Assembly (NCBI RefSeq): GCF_022376835.1
Contig: NZ_CP084606.1
Coordinates: forward strand, 1,358,501-1,422,500
Reading direction: 5' to 3'
Source of the DNA: Brucepastera parasyntrophica
Lineage (GTDB): Bacteria > Spirochaetota > Spirochaetia > Treponematales > Treponemataceae
Length of the DNA: 64,000 nucleotides
The notes below the pieces were generated by a model. The model worked only from the letters and a program-made list of their open reading frames with translations. It was not told the origin of the DNA and ran no database searches. The position numbers and the translations under genes are program-made. Positions 46,613 through 54,942 of the stretch are shown here, in pieces. Every line of letters begins with the position of its first letter. Positions within the stretch are counted from its first letter, which is position 1.

Positions 46613-46709
46613 ATAATTTAAATTATTTGACTATTTCCGATTGTACGTATTTCTGATGTAAAGAATTGGTTAATTCTTTACATCAGAAACTTAAACTAAA
46701 GGAGTATAT
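46605..46709 (+). repeat. Repeat family B, copy 2
   Basis: Hairpin 1 is a perfect palindrome at 46605-46634 (arms ATAGTCAAATAATTT and AAATTATTTGACTAT). Hairpin 2 spans 46650-46689 (TTTCTGATGTAAAGAATT and complement). AAAGGAGTATAT follows. Where other copies have ATG this one has ATA, followed by 21 sense codons to a TGA (46777-46779; the last part reads MPVNKEGPCHYEQQKK): the remnant of a small gene or a short frame with a non-standard start. Confidence 0.8.
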
Positions 46710-46781
46710 ATAACCGTCATTTCTGAAATGCCGGTAAATAAAGAAGGACCCTGCCACTATGAACAGCAGAAAAAGTGAAAC

Positions 46782-46892
46782 AAATAAAATACTCCGCAGC
46801 AGAGCATCAGGGTATTCACAGGTAGCGGAAGTGGCCATTACATACCTTACAGAATCAGCCGCAGGCTGATTAAACCAGCGCCTCGAATAAAA
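46782..46892 (+). repeat. Repeat family A, copy 5 (module M only)
   Basis: Begins AAATAAAATACTCCGCAGC two bases after the TGA of the short frame behind repeat B copy 2, and ends GATTAAACCAGCGCCTCGAA. Module M is shortened and more diverged than in other copies. Together with repeat B copy 2 it accounts for most of the 349-base gap 46613-46961; the last 69 bases hold nothing I can name. Confidence 0.85.
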
Positions 46893-46961
46893 ACAGCCCT
46901 GCCATATTTTTTTTCATTATTGTCATAAAACGTATCAGCAGGCAATTGGCATGATGAGATA

Positions 46962-47627
46962 TTATTTATTGTACCGGCTTTTTATTTTAAATGAATCATT
47001 GACATGGGATTCCTGATGCCGGGTTATGGGCATTGTGAGCAGGCCGGAAACTGTTTTCCTGCCCCAGAAATCGAGAAGCCAGACCGAGTCTGCGGCATTG
47101 AGTACACCGCCTTCAGAAAGAATCCTGTCGAGCTGGTCCTTCCGCATCTTTTTTTTGAGATCATCTGCTTTCAGTTTTTTTAAAATTTTTCGGGTTTGCA
47201 GACCGACTTCCCTGCGGTACTTTCTTAACTCTTCAATTTCAATTTCATTGCTGAATTCCGCGACTTCTTCATTAGTCATTGCGTTTCCGGTGTCGGTTAT
47301 CTGGGTACGCATCCGCTCAAGCCATTCGCCATTCAGCACCTGGCTTCCGTCGGCAATTAAAATATTGGCTGTCAGGTCTTCGATCCGGGTAATGTGCCAT
47401 ATGTTCCACAGTATCGACCGTCCCTGTTTTGTTATTATCCTGCATATTTCCGGCCTGAGTCCTTCCCAGAGAAGGTCTTCATATGTTTTATTTTTTCCGC
47501 CGGATGATTCGTGAATGCTCGCGTGCATTTCAGCAGCGAGCGCTATGGCCGCGTCCCATTCCCCGGTACTCAGCAAAGATTTCAGCTGGTTCTGTTTTTC
47601 ACCCCATTTTTTTGGCATATCGGTCAC
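46962..47627 (-). CDS. DinB-superfamily protein
   Basis: 221 residues, helical, with the DinB/YfiT pattern ILWNIWHITRIEDLTANIL, where the WHI..RIED stretch carries metal-binding positions of that four-helix bundle. Members include thiol transferases and damage-induced proteins of unknown function. The GTG start at 47627 has GGAGGTG 5 bases upstream. It is the last gene of the purD-pyr cluster, 80 bases after pyrC, perhaps only by position. Confidence 0.75.
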   Translation of the reverse strand: MTDMPKKWGEKQNQLKSLLSTGEWDAAIALAAEMHASIHESSGGKNKTYEDLLWEGLRPEICRIITKQGRSILWNIWHITRIEDLTANILIADGSQVLNGEWLERMRTQITDTGNAMTNEEVAEFSNEIEIEELRKYRREVGLQTRKILKKLKADDLKKKMRKDQLDRILSEGGVLNAADSVWLLDFWGRKTVSGLLTMPITRHQESHVNDSFKIKSRYNK

Positions 47628-47706
47628 GGGACACCTCCGTATTATACAAAAAAATATGTTTTCTGTTTTTGCAAACCGGCGGAAACAATGGAACCGTCCG
47701 CCGGGA

Positions 47707-49179
47707 TTACTGCAGTTCGTATACTTTCTTTCCGCGCTTCCAGGTACTTATTACGCGCCCGCTCAAAACCTTTCCCGCGAAGGGTGTATTTGTCCCCTTG
47801 CTGAACCAGTGGGCAGGATCATCAGTACGAACAGTCCATTCGGCGTCCGGATCAAGGAGGACGATGTCAGCTGTGTATCCGCTTTTGAGAAGTCCGCACG
47901 GAAGGGCCAGTATGACAGCAGGATTTGCCGACATGAGTCCGGATAATTCCGAGAGAGATATTTTTCCCGATTTTACCAGCACGGTATTGCAGACGGAAAA
48001 GGATGTCTGTATGCCGGAAAAACCGGGAGTCCCCAAAGCTTTGTCAGCGGATGTATGAGGCGCGTGGTCAGTGGCAATAACGTCCACGGTTCCGTCCATA
48101 ATTCCCGCTATCAGGGCCTCTCTGTCGACTTCGGTCCTCAGCGGAGGATTTACAATCGCCGCAGTTGTATCAGTCAGCGCAATATGATGGGGCGTAACCT
48201 CGCAGGTTATTTTCGCGGAACGTGAATCACCAGCCTTTGCCGCAATCCGCTTTGCCTGTCTCACTTCGTCGAGCGAACCGGCGGTACTGACATGGGCGAT
48301 ATGTACACGGCAGCCGGCTTCCGCTGCAAGCAGAAGGTTCCGGGCAGTCATGCTGTCTTCGGCAAGCCGGAGCAGCCGTCCCGCTCCGGCAAGATGGAGC
48401 CGCAACTCAGCGGCCCCGGACTGAGGCCCCGGTTCCGCGAATGGGTTCTGGTCGGCAAAATACTTGTTTCCGGTTTTCAGCGCGGCGGTCCTGAAGGTTT
48501 TTGCCTCACGGGCAAGATCAGGATCTTCACAATGGCAGCTTATAATTGCCCCTGTGTCCGCACATTTTTCCATTGCGTCAAGCATCACTGCCGCAGAGGC
48601 GACTTCATGCCCGTCTTCGCTCACGACCGGCACAATGGATGGATCAATCGTTGCCAGGGCGGAGGTATCGGCCCCGTCGAAATTTCCCGTAACACTCACG
48701 GCCTGAAAAACATCAATGAATCCTATTTTTCTGGCGCGGTCATTTACTTCCTGAGCTGCGGTCATGCCGGAGATTACCGGCTCCGTATTCGCCATTGCAA
48801 CCACTGTTCCGTACCCGCCGCCGGCCGCGGCCTTTGAAGCACTTTCAATATCCTCTTTCCGGGTGTGTCCCGGATCACGGAGATGCACATGCATATCAAT
48901 AAAGGAAGGCATAATAACCAGACCCTGCGCATCAATGAGACCGGGACTTCCGATGTTCTCTGCGAATTCCCGCACATTTTCCGAGGCAATATCATTTATT
49001 CCGGTATATACTTCGGATATCATACCGTCCTGTATTAATAAGGCGCCCGGGGTATCAATATCCCGGTCTATCAGGCGGGCATTATACACAAGAAAAAACT
49101 GTTCGCCGGCGTTTTCTTTTTCAGCAAAACGGAAATAGGCAGCCTTGTCCAAAAGCCCGCCGCTATGTATTTTGTTCAA
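47707..49179 (-). CDS. pyrC: Dihydroorotase
   Basis: Third step of UMP synthesis, closing carbamoyl-aspartate to dihydroorotate. Metal site IDMHVHLRDPG, CHCEDPDLA, HIAHVSTAGS and DVIATDHAPHT are all present, as in zinc amidohydrolases of class I. At 490 residues it is about 60 longer than usual; the first 25 residues (to NAGEQFF) form an extra N-terminal piece. The TTG start at 49179 overlaps the pyrI stop, so the two are translationally coupled. Confidence 0.95.
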   Translation of the reverse strand: MNKIHSGGLLDKAAYFRFAEKENAGEQFFLVYNARLIDRDIDTPGALLIQDGMISEVYTGINDIASENVREFAENIGSPGLIDAQGLVIMPSFIDMHVHLRDPGHTRKEDIESASKAAAGGGYGTVVAMANTEPVISGMTAAQEVNDRARKIGFIDVFQAVSVTGNFDGADTSALATIDPSIVPVVSEDGHEVASAAVMLDAMEKCADTGAIISCHCEDPDLAREAKTFRTAALKTGNKYFADQNPFAEPGPQSGAAELRLHLAGAGRLLRLAEDSMTARNLLLAAEAGCRVHIAHVSTAGSLDEVRQAKRIAAKAGDSRSAKITCEVTPHHIALTDTTAAIVNPPLRTEVDREALIAGIMDGTVDVIATDHAPHTSADKALGTPGFSGIQTSFSVCNTVLVKSGKISLSELSGLMSANPAVILALPCGLLKSGYTADIVLLDPDAEWTVRTDDPAHWFSKGTNTPFAGKVLSGRVISTWKRGKKVYELQ

Positions 49180-49613
49180 AGGACTTCTCCTATTCCTGCG
49201 CGGTAGAGCTCATCACAGTAGAGACAGGCATACTCCGCCCGCTTTCTATCCACCAGCCGGAATACATGAGGGATGCCTGTTTCCGAGCTGGTTATGCACC
49301 GGGGATTCAGACAGCGGATAACATTTTCAACGCGGTCAGGCAGACTCAATGAAATCTTCCGGATTACATATTCATCTTCAACTACATTTACGGTTATATT
49401 AGGATCAATAAATCCAAGAACGGAATAATCAATATCTATTTCATTATCGATTTTTATAATATCTTTTTTGCCCATGTGTTTTGAGGAAACATTCATAATC
49501 AGGGCAACGCTGAACGGAACCTTGTCCAGCTTCAGCCAGTTAAAAATCCGCAGGCCGGTTCCGGCGCGGATGTGGTCGATTACAAGTCCGTTCTTTATTT
49601 TCTGCACATTCAT
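49176..49613 (-). CDS. pyrI: Aspartate carbamoyltransferase regulatory chain
   Basis: 145 residues matching PyrI: allosteric nucleotide-binding domain (VIDHIRAGTGLRIFNWL, MNVSSKHMGKKD) and a C-terminal zinc domain with the four Cys in CLNPRC and CLYC. It makes ATCase sensitive to ATP and CTP/UTP. It lies 41 bases after pyrB and overlaps pyrC. Its presence implies an E. coli-like class B enzyme. Confidence 0.95.
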   Translation of the reverse strand: MNVQKIKNGLVIDHIRAGTGLRIFNWLKLDKVPFSVALIMNVSSKHMGKKDIIKIDNEIDIDYSVLGFIDPNITVNVVEDEYVIRKISLSLPDRVENVIRCLNPRCITSSETGIPHVFRLVDRKRAEYACLYCDELYRAGIGEVL

Positions 49614-49654
49614 AACGTTTCCCTCCGCAGGAAATATTGCATCTTATCTATAAA

Positions 49655-50587
49655 CTAATCTGGCAGCTTCACGCCGAGGAGGCTCGCGATAAGAGCCATG
49701 CGCACATACATGCCATATTTGACCTGAAGAAAATAGGCGGAACGCGGATCGGCGTCGACTTCAACCGCTATTTCATTAACACGGGGAAGCGGATGCATAA
49801 CGCAAAGGTAGGGCCGGGCAAGTTTCATTTTTTCCTCATCGAGGATATAACTGTCTTTCAGGCGGACATAATCCTCTTCATTAAAAAACCGCTCCCGCTG
49901 GACGCGTGTCATATACAGGATATCAAGATCGCCGATAGCGTCTTCTATCCTGCGGACCTGTGTAAAGGACACTCCGGCCGGTTTAAAAACCCTGCCGGTA
50001 ATATAATCCGGAATTTCCAGTTCAGGAGGACTGATAAGCACAAAGCGGTTTCCGGGGTAACGGGCCATAGCCTTTGCGAGACTATGGACGGTCCTCCCGA
50101 ATTTGAGATCGCCGCACAAACCTATTGTCAGCCCGCTTACCTTTTTTTTGATTTGTCTTATTGTTAAAAGGTCCGTAAGAGTCTGTGTGGGATGGTGATG
50201 TCCGCCGTCACCGGCATTGATTACGGGAACTTCGCTGACCTGCGAAGCAAGGAGAGCCGCGCCCTCTTTCGGACTGCGGGTCGCGATAATATCGGCATAA
50301 CAGGAAACAGTGCGGATTGTATCCGCGAGGCTTTCACCCTTTGAGGATGAACTTGCGTTCGGCTCGGCAAACCCGAGCGTCGTACCGCCCAGCCGCTGCA
50401 TCGCGGCTTCAAATGAAAGCCGGGTCCGGGTACTCGGCTCAAAAAACAATGTCGCGAGAATTTTCCCGGTACAAACATGCAAATACTTTTCCGGAGCGGC
50501 AATTATCTGCCCGGCAAGATCAAACAGTCCATCCAGCTCTGCAACGGAAAGATCACCCGGTTCTATCAGATGACGTCCTTTCAGCAT
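49655..50587 (-). CDS. pyrB: Aspartate carbamoyltransferase catalytic chain
   Basis: Joins carbamoyl phosphate to aspartate, the committed step of pyrimidine synthesis. It has the carbamoyl-phosphate motif [39 protein letters not shown] and [10 protein letters not shown]. At 310 residues the length is normal. The ATG at 50587 follows AGAGGTG. It is first of pyrB-pyrI-pyrC and follows purD by 92 bases. Confidence 0.96.
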   Translation of the reverse strand: MLKGRHLIEPGDLSVAELDGLFDLAGQIIAAPEKYLHVCTGKILATLFFEPSTRTRLSFEAAMQRLGGTTLGFAEPNASSSSKGESLADTIRTVSCYADIIATRSPKEGAALLASQVSEVPVINAGDGGHHHPTQTLTDLLTIRQIKKKVSGLTIGLCGDLKFGRTVHSLAKAMARYPGNRFVLISPPELEIPDYITGRVFKPAGVSFTQVRRIEDAIGDLDILYMTRVQRERFFNEEDYVRLKDSYILDEEKMKLARPYLCVMHPLPRVNEIAVEVDADPRSAYFLQVKYGMYVRMALIASLLGVKLPD

Positions 50588-50679
50588 TATTCACCTCTTT
50601 TCCTACTGATACATTCTATCAAAACCGTAAAGAAAATGACAGCACTAGTTCGGGAAAAGCCGTATACCCGGAGCGGAAT

Positions 50680-52088
50680 TTATGGAGTTTTTTCAGTCTC
50701 CGGAGAAACCGCCGCGCCCGGCAAACCTATATCGCGCCTGAAGAACATCCTCTCAAAGGAAATGCCGTCAAGCGCCCTGTAAGCCCTGCTGCGCGCTTCA
50801 TCGATTGTACTGCCGAAGGCAGAAGCGGCAAGGACCCTGCCCCCGAAGTAATGAGTTCGCCGGGGCCGGGAGTGCGGTTGCGGAATAACACGGACAGCCG
50901 TTCCACGCAGCGCCGCACCATTTTTCTTCTGTTGGCTGTGGCTCCGGCAATAAAAATTTTTGCTCCCGATTCGCGGATAACCTGTTTGTCCATTTTTATG
51001 GGCAGGCCCTTCAGGTATGAAGCCGGATATCCGCCGGAAACGGCGACAGGCGCGCACACATATCCATCGCGCCATTTAAACTGAAAGGAAGAAAGAGTCC
51101 CGTCGATAATGGCCCGGCACATTTCTGCAAAATCAAAATCCATAAGGGGCAGCACTGCCTGAGTTTCCGGATCACCGAGCCTGACATTATATTCCAGAAG
51201 TTTAGGCCCGTCTCCGGTTATCATCACACCGAAAAAGAGAAAGCCGCGGTATTCATAGTTTTCCTCAATAAGCCCTTTCAGGGTAGGTTCCAGAATATCA
51301 GTCCTGAAGCGGTCGAGTATATCGGGATCAAGTCCGGGAACAGGGGCAATCGCGCCCATGCCGCCGGTATTCGGCCCCAGTGCGCCATCGAGAAGGCGTT
51401 TGTGATCACGGGCCGGGAGAAAGGGAACTATAGAGGCCCTGCCCTGGTCCGCAAGCCCGGGGGAAACGCTCACCGCGGCCAGTATCGATATTTCATCGCC
51501 CGCGAGATATTCTTCAAGCAGGATTTTCCTGCCGGCGACCCCGAGGGTCCCGTTTTTTATAAAATCCCGCAGGGTCTGGATTGCGGTATCGTGGTCGTCC
51601 GTAATCACGACGCCCTTGCCGCCGGCAAGCCCGTCGGCCTTTATTACAACAGGCCCCTTTATATCCTCAAGCGCGGCAACAGCATCGGCAACACTGGTAA
51701 AGGCCTCGCTTTTCGCACAGGCTACACCGTATTTGCTCATAAAACGTTTGGCAACGTCCTTGCTGGCTTCCAGGGCCGCGGCTGACTGCTGCGGGCCGAC
51801 AACATCCAGCCCCTCATCGGCCAGGCGGTTTACAATACCAGCCGCGAGAGGGTCCTCAGGCCCGATCACTATAAAAGAACCATCGTTCAAGCCGGAAAGT
51901 TCATTTTTGCAGACCTCAACAACCGAAGCGGTTTCCGAAACACTGACCTGAATATTTCTGCACTTTTCCTCGCAGGCTGTACCGCCGTTTCCGGGAATGC
52001 ATATAACTTCCCCTACCTTGGGTGATTTTGAAAGCGCCCAGGCTATGGCATGCTCCCGTCCTCCGGAGCCGATAACGATTGTCTTCAT
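50680..52088 (-). CDS. purD: Phosphoribosylamine-glycine ligase, one frame break
   Basis: ATP-grasp enzyme, second step of purine synthesis. It has [44 protein letters not shown] and [15 protein letters not shown], and ends with RRDIG. The frame breaks at a run of five C on the plus strand (50840-50844). One base restores [14 protein letters not shown] and the normal C-terminus, ending at 50680. About 20 extra basic residues lie between AGATA and GELITSG, longer than usual, giving 469 residues in all. Confidence 0.93.
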
Positions 52089-52116
52089 ATTATGTATAAT
52101 ATGTCAAAGATGGTAT

Positions 52117-52602
52117 TTACTGCAAGCTGTTGAGTTTTTTTTCTATTACTTCTTTTACATTTGTAAGCAGGGCGGTATCATTTGATGAAAAAACCTTTCT
52201 CGTACGGTCTTTTGTCAGCAGTACAAGAGTAGCTTCTTCGGGAAGGCTGACCTCGTCAATATCATTGAAAAACAGATAGGAAGAGTTCCAGATAAGACCG
52301 TTTTCATAAACTCCGCTTATTCCCGAATAGAGAATATCCTGTATGGCGATAAAGAAACCGAGTACGCCGACACCGCAGATCGCGGTTACTGAAAGCGCGT
52401 CAAATTTCCGGATATAGGTGAGGCCTATTAATATGGGAGCGCTGCACAGGACCCCGAGAAACTGCAGCCGGTACTTCTGCGGCATGACGAGTTCTCTCGC
52501 GCCCATTTTTTTCCTGAGGCTCCTGGACCTTACAAAGCAGACAATAAAAATAACCGGCAGCAGACAGAATGAAACCGCCGGAATGATTTCAGCAATAGTC
52601 AT
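52117..52602 (-). CDS. Hypothetical membrane protein, 161 residues
   Basis: Three to four membrane segments in the first 110 residues (IIPAVSFCLLPVIFIVCFV, FLGVLCSAPILIGLTYI, VTAICGVGVLGFFIAIQDIL), followed by a cytoplasmic domain of about 60 residues resembling small PH-like domains (LIWNSSYLFFNDIDEVSLP). Not recognised. The ATG at 52602 follows no strong Shine-Dalgarno. It is the first gene of the run leading into purD, 28 bases away. Confidence 0.65.
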   Translation of the reverse strand: MTIAEIIPAVSFCLLPVIFIVCFVRSRSLRKKMGARELVMPQKYRLQFLGVLCSAPILIGLTYIRKFDALSVTAICGVGVLGFFIAIQDILYSGISGVYENGLIWNSSYLFFNDIDEVSLPEEATLVLLTKDRTRKVFSSNDTALLTNVKEVIEKKLNSLQ

Positions 52603-52717
52603 AACGGGTACATCGTATTGTATATATGAAAAAAAAACAAGAACAGAACGGCGGGCTCCGGAAATTTCCTTTTCCGCCGGAATCAGGCGGAACTTTCCAT
52701 ATATCCGGACTTATTAT

Positions 52718-52783
52718 AACACTTATTATAAGTATTATAATAAGTGTTTAAAAACACGGCCGGACTTTATAGTCCGGCCGCGA
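52718..52783. repeat. AT-rich perfect palindrome and GC-rich hairpin
   Basis: AACACTTATTATAA (52718-52731) and TTATAATAAGTGTT (52735-52748) form a perfect palindrome with a 3-base loop. Next to it CGGCCGGACT / AGTCCGGCCG (about 52757-52782) followed on the minus strand by TGTTTTTAAAC looks like a terminator for the 47-residue gene. Confidence 0.7.
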
Positions 52784-52794
52784 ATGGGTGCCGG

Positions 52795-52938
52795 TCACGA
52801 AGGGTCTTTTTTCGATTTTTTTCCGAAAAAGATAAAGATTTTTATGACAGCATAGAATATAACCTGTACGCCAAAAACAAAGCCCACGCCTACAGGCAGC
52901 AAAAACAGGGCCTTTTGTATTTCAGTCCATTCATTCAT
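52795..52938 (-). CDS. 47-residue membrane protein, possible OadG-like or pump-associated
   Basis: A single membrane segment (ALFLLPVGVGFVFGVQVIFY, roughly residues 10-38) with a basic C-terminus (GKKSKKDPS). The ATG at 52938 is supported by the AAAGGAG that ends repeat B copy 3. It follows the sodium-pump beta gene directly, and single-span small subunits (OadG) are normal partners of such pumps, but the sequence is too short and lacks the usual linker to assign it. A terminator-like hairpin lies just downstream. Confidence 0.6.
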   Translation of the reverse strand: MNEWTEIQKALFLLPVGVGFVFGVQVIFYAVIKIFIFFGKKSKKDPS

Positions 52939-53028
52939 TATATACTCCTTTAAGTTACGTTTCTGCTGCAAAGAATTGGTTCATTCTTTACAGCGGAAAC
53001 ACGTACACAAATAATCCGGATTATTTGG
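52939..53028 (-). repeat. Repeat family B, copy 3
   Basis: Reading on the minus strand: hairpin 1 is CAAATAATCCGGATTATTTG (53008-53027), hairpin 2 spans 52960-52999, then CTTAAAGGAGTATATA and the ATG of the 47-residue gene. It fills the complete gap after the oadB stop. Confidence 0.88.
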
Positions 53029-54195
53029 CTACAGGGCGCCTCCCAGAAGAATCGGCACAAGAACCAGAATAATTCCGCCGGCCATAACAGAGCCGAGCTG
53101 GCCGGATACGTTCGCGCTGACGGCCTGCATTATTACAAAAGTTTCTCCGTCTTCCTCGGTGGCTATTTTCTGGACAACCCGGGCGCTCATGGGGAAGGCG
53201 GAAATACCGGCGGCCCCGATCATGGGATTTATTTTATTTCCTTCCTTTCTGAACAGGTTCAGAAATTTCGCAAACAGGACGCCGCCGGCAGTATCAAACA
53301 CAAAGGCGATCAAACCAAGAATAAGAATTATTATTGTTGTCCACTGTATAAAGTCTTCCGATCTCATGGAAGCGCCTATGGTAATACCGAGGAGCAGGGT
53401 CACAATATTCGCAAGTTCATTCTGGGCTGCTATCGAAAGTTTTTCGAGAACGCCGCACTCGCGTATCAGGTTTCCGAACATCAGGCTGCCGATAAGGGGT
53501 ACGCCCATCGGAGCGACAAAGCCGGAAATAATTGTTACCAGAATGGGAAAGGCTATGCGCAGGGATTTCGGAATATCCTGTTCTTCGACCTTCATTTTTA
53601 TTGTCCGCTCTTTTTTGGAAGTCAGAAGCCTGATAATAGGCGGCTGGATCAATGGGACCAGGGACATATAGGAATAGGCCGCCACCGATATGGGTCCCAG
53701 AATCGAAGGGGCCAATTTATTCGCGACATAAATTGAAGTCGGCCCGTCCGCCGCTCCTATAATGCCGATTGTGGCGGCTTCGGCAAGGCCAAAATTCAGC
53801 CCGAGACCGGGGAACCACTTGCTGACCAGGAGGGCCGCAATAATAGTCAGGAAAATTCCAAGCTGGGCGGCTGCCCCGAAAAACATCATGACAGGCATTT
53901 TGAACATGGGCCCGAAATCGCACATGGCGCCTACGGCAATAAAAATAAGCACCGGAAATAATTCAGTCGCAATACCCGCGTCAAAAAGAATTTTCAGAAA
54001 CCCGGGCTGTCCCGCATGCTCAAAGGCGACGCGCAGGGGAAGGTTAACCAGAATAGCGCCGAAGCCGATAGGCAAAAGCAGCATGGGTTCATACTGTTTC
54101 TTTATCGCCAGGAAAATAAGCAAAAGCCCTACAAGAATCATTACAATATCTTTCCATCCTATCGACAGAAAACCAATAAATAGCTCCTCCAGCAT
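53029..54195 (-). CDS. oadB: Sodium-pumping decarboxylase beta subunit
   Basis: 388 residues and about ten membrane segments, matching OadB/GcdB/MmdB, which couple decarboxylation of a biotin-bound acid to Na+ export: GIIGAADGPTSIYVANKL, SIAAQNELANIVTLLLG and GAAGISAFPMSARVVQK. Which acid (oxaloacetate, glutaconyl-CoA or methylmalonyl-CoA) cannot be told, since no alpha or biotin-carrier gene is within the window. The ATG at 54195 is provided with its Shine-Dalgarno by repeat B copy 4. The 47-residue gene follows. Confidence 0.93.
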   Translation of the reverse strand: MLEELFIGFLSIGWKDIVMILVGLLLIFLAIKKQYEPMLLLPIGFGAILVNLPLRVAFEHAGQPGFLKILFDAGIATELFPVLIFIAVGAMCDFGPMFKMPVMMFFGAAAQLGIFLTIIAALLVSKWFPGLGLNFGLAEAATIGIIGAADGPTSIYVANKLAPSILGPISVAAYSYMSLVPLIQPPIIRLLTSKKERTIKMKVEEQDIPKSLRIAFPILVTIISGFVAPMGVPLIGSLMFGNLIRECGVLEKLSIAAQNELANIVTLLLGITIGASMRSEDFIQWTTIIILILGLIAFVFDTAGGVLFAKFLNLFRKEGNKINPMIGAAGISAFPMSARVVQKIATEEDGETFVIMQAVSANVSGQLGSVMAGGIILVLVPILLGGAL

Positions 54196-54249
54196 TTTAT
54201 ACTCCTTTAAGTTATGTTTCTGATATAAAGAATCAGCTGATTCTTTATG
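54196..54249 (-). repeat. Repeat family B, copy 4 (hairpin 2 and Shine-Dalgarno only)
   Basis: The 54 bases between the yfcE-like stop and the oadB start consist of a hairpin with ATAAAGAATCAGCTGATTCTTTAT at its core (12-base arms, here named only by its ends), followed by CTTAAAGGAGTATAAA and the ATG. Hairpin 1 is absent. Confidence 0.8.
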
Positions 54250-54933
54250 CTAGAATTCCTTTAATTCCACTGACATTATAGTGAACCGATTGTCTGCGTT
54301 ACAGACCGCTTCGGCAATAGCATACCGGCCTTCATCAAGCGGCCCCGGATTTACCAGAACAGTCCTCCCGATTGTATCTGTCGCGGCCGACTCGTGAATA
54401 TGACCGGATACCGCCAGCAGGGGCTGGTATGTTTCAATGAATTCCCGGATCAGCGGAGACCCGACATGGGTCCCTGTAGAAATGCGGTCAAGACTGGTGT
54501 CCTTCGGGGGATTGTGCGTAACAATTACAAGATTGTGCCACTGGTTATCTTCGCCGGAATTTTCCGAAACCAGCCTGAGGTCGCCGGCGAGTTCCTCATC
54601 AGTCCGTTCGTTCGGGGTCTTTCCCGTGAACTTCGCGCCCCCGCCTGATCCGGTCAGCACAAGCCCGTTAAAACTGGAAAGGGTCGACTCAAGTCTCATG
54701 TCATATTCATCAAGCTTCCCGATAAAATCAGGTTCATCGCAGTTTCCGAGGACGGCAAAAATATCATCGTGCAGGGAGGCCAGCCGTTCCAGAAAAGGGA
54801 GTCCGGTTTCAGGCTTAAAACATTCGGCAAAGTCACCCGCGTATAAAACCATGTCCGCGTTTTTTGCGGCCGGCTTCAGCCTGTCCAGGGCTGAAAGGTT
54901 TCCGTGTCCGTCAGACAGAATGAGAATCTTCAT
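54250..54933 (-). CDS. Calcineurin-like metallophosphoesterase, YfcE-like
   Basis: 227 residues with a dinuclear metal site: LSDGHGN, YAGDFAE, LGNCDEPD, VTHNPP and VSGHIHES. It resembles YfcE/MJ0936-type phosphodiesterases. The usual His after GN is Cys here (GNCD), a variation seen in this branch of the family. The natural substrate is unknown. It is followed directly by repeat B copy 4 and oadB, and preceded by hisC 9 bases away, so hisC, this gene and oadB may be one transcript. Confidence 0.85.
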   Translation of the reverse strand: MKILILSDGHGNLSALDRLKPAAKNADMVLYAGDFAECFKPETGLPFLERLASLHDDIFAVLGNCDEPDFIGKLDEYDMRLESTLSSFNGLVLTGSGGGAKFTGKTPNERTDEELAGDLRLVSENSGEDNQWHNLVIVTHNPPKDTSLDRISTGTHVGSPLIREFIETYQPLLAVSGHIHESAATDTIGRTVLVNPGPLDEGRYAIAEAVCNADNRFTIMSVELKEF

Positions 54934-54942
54934 AGCTACCTC

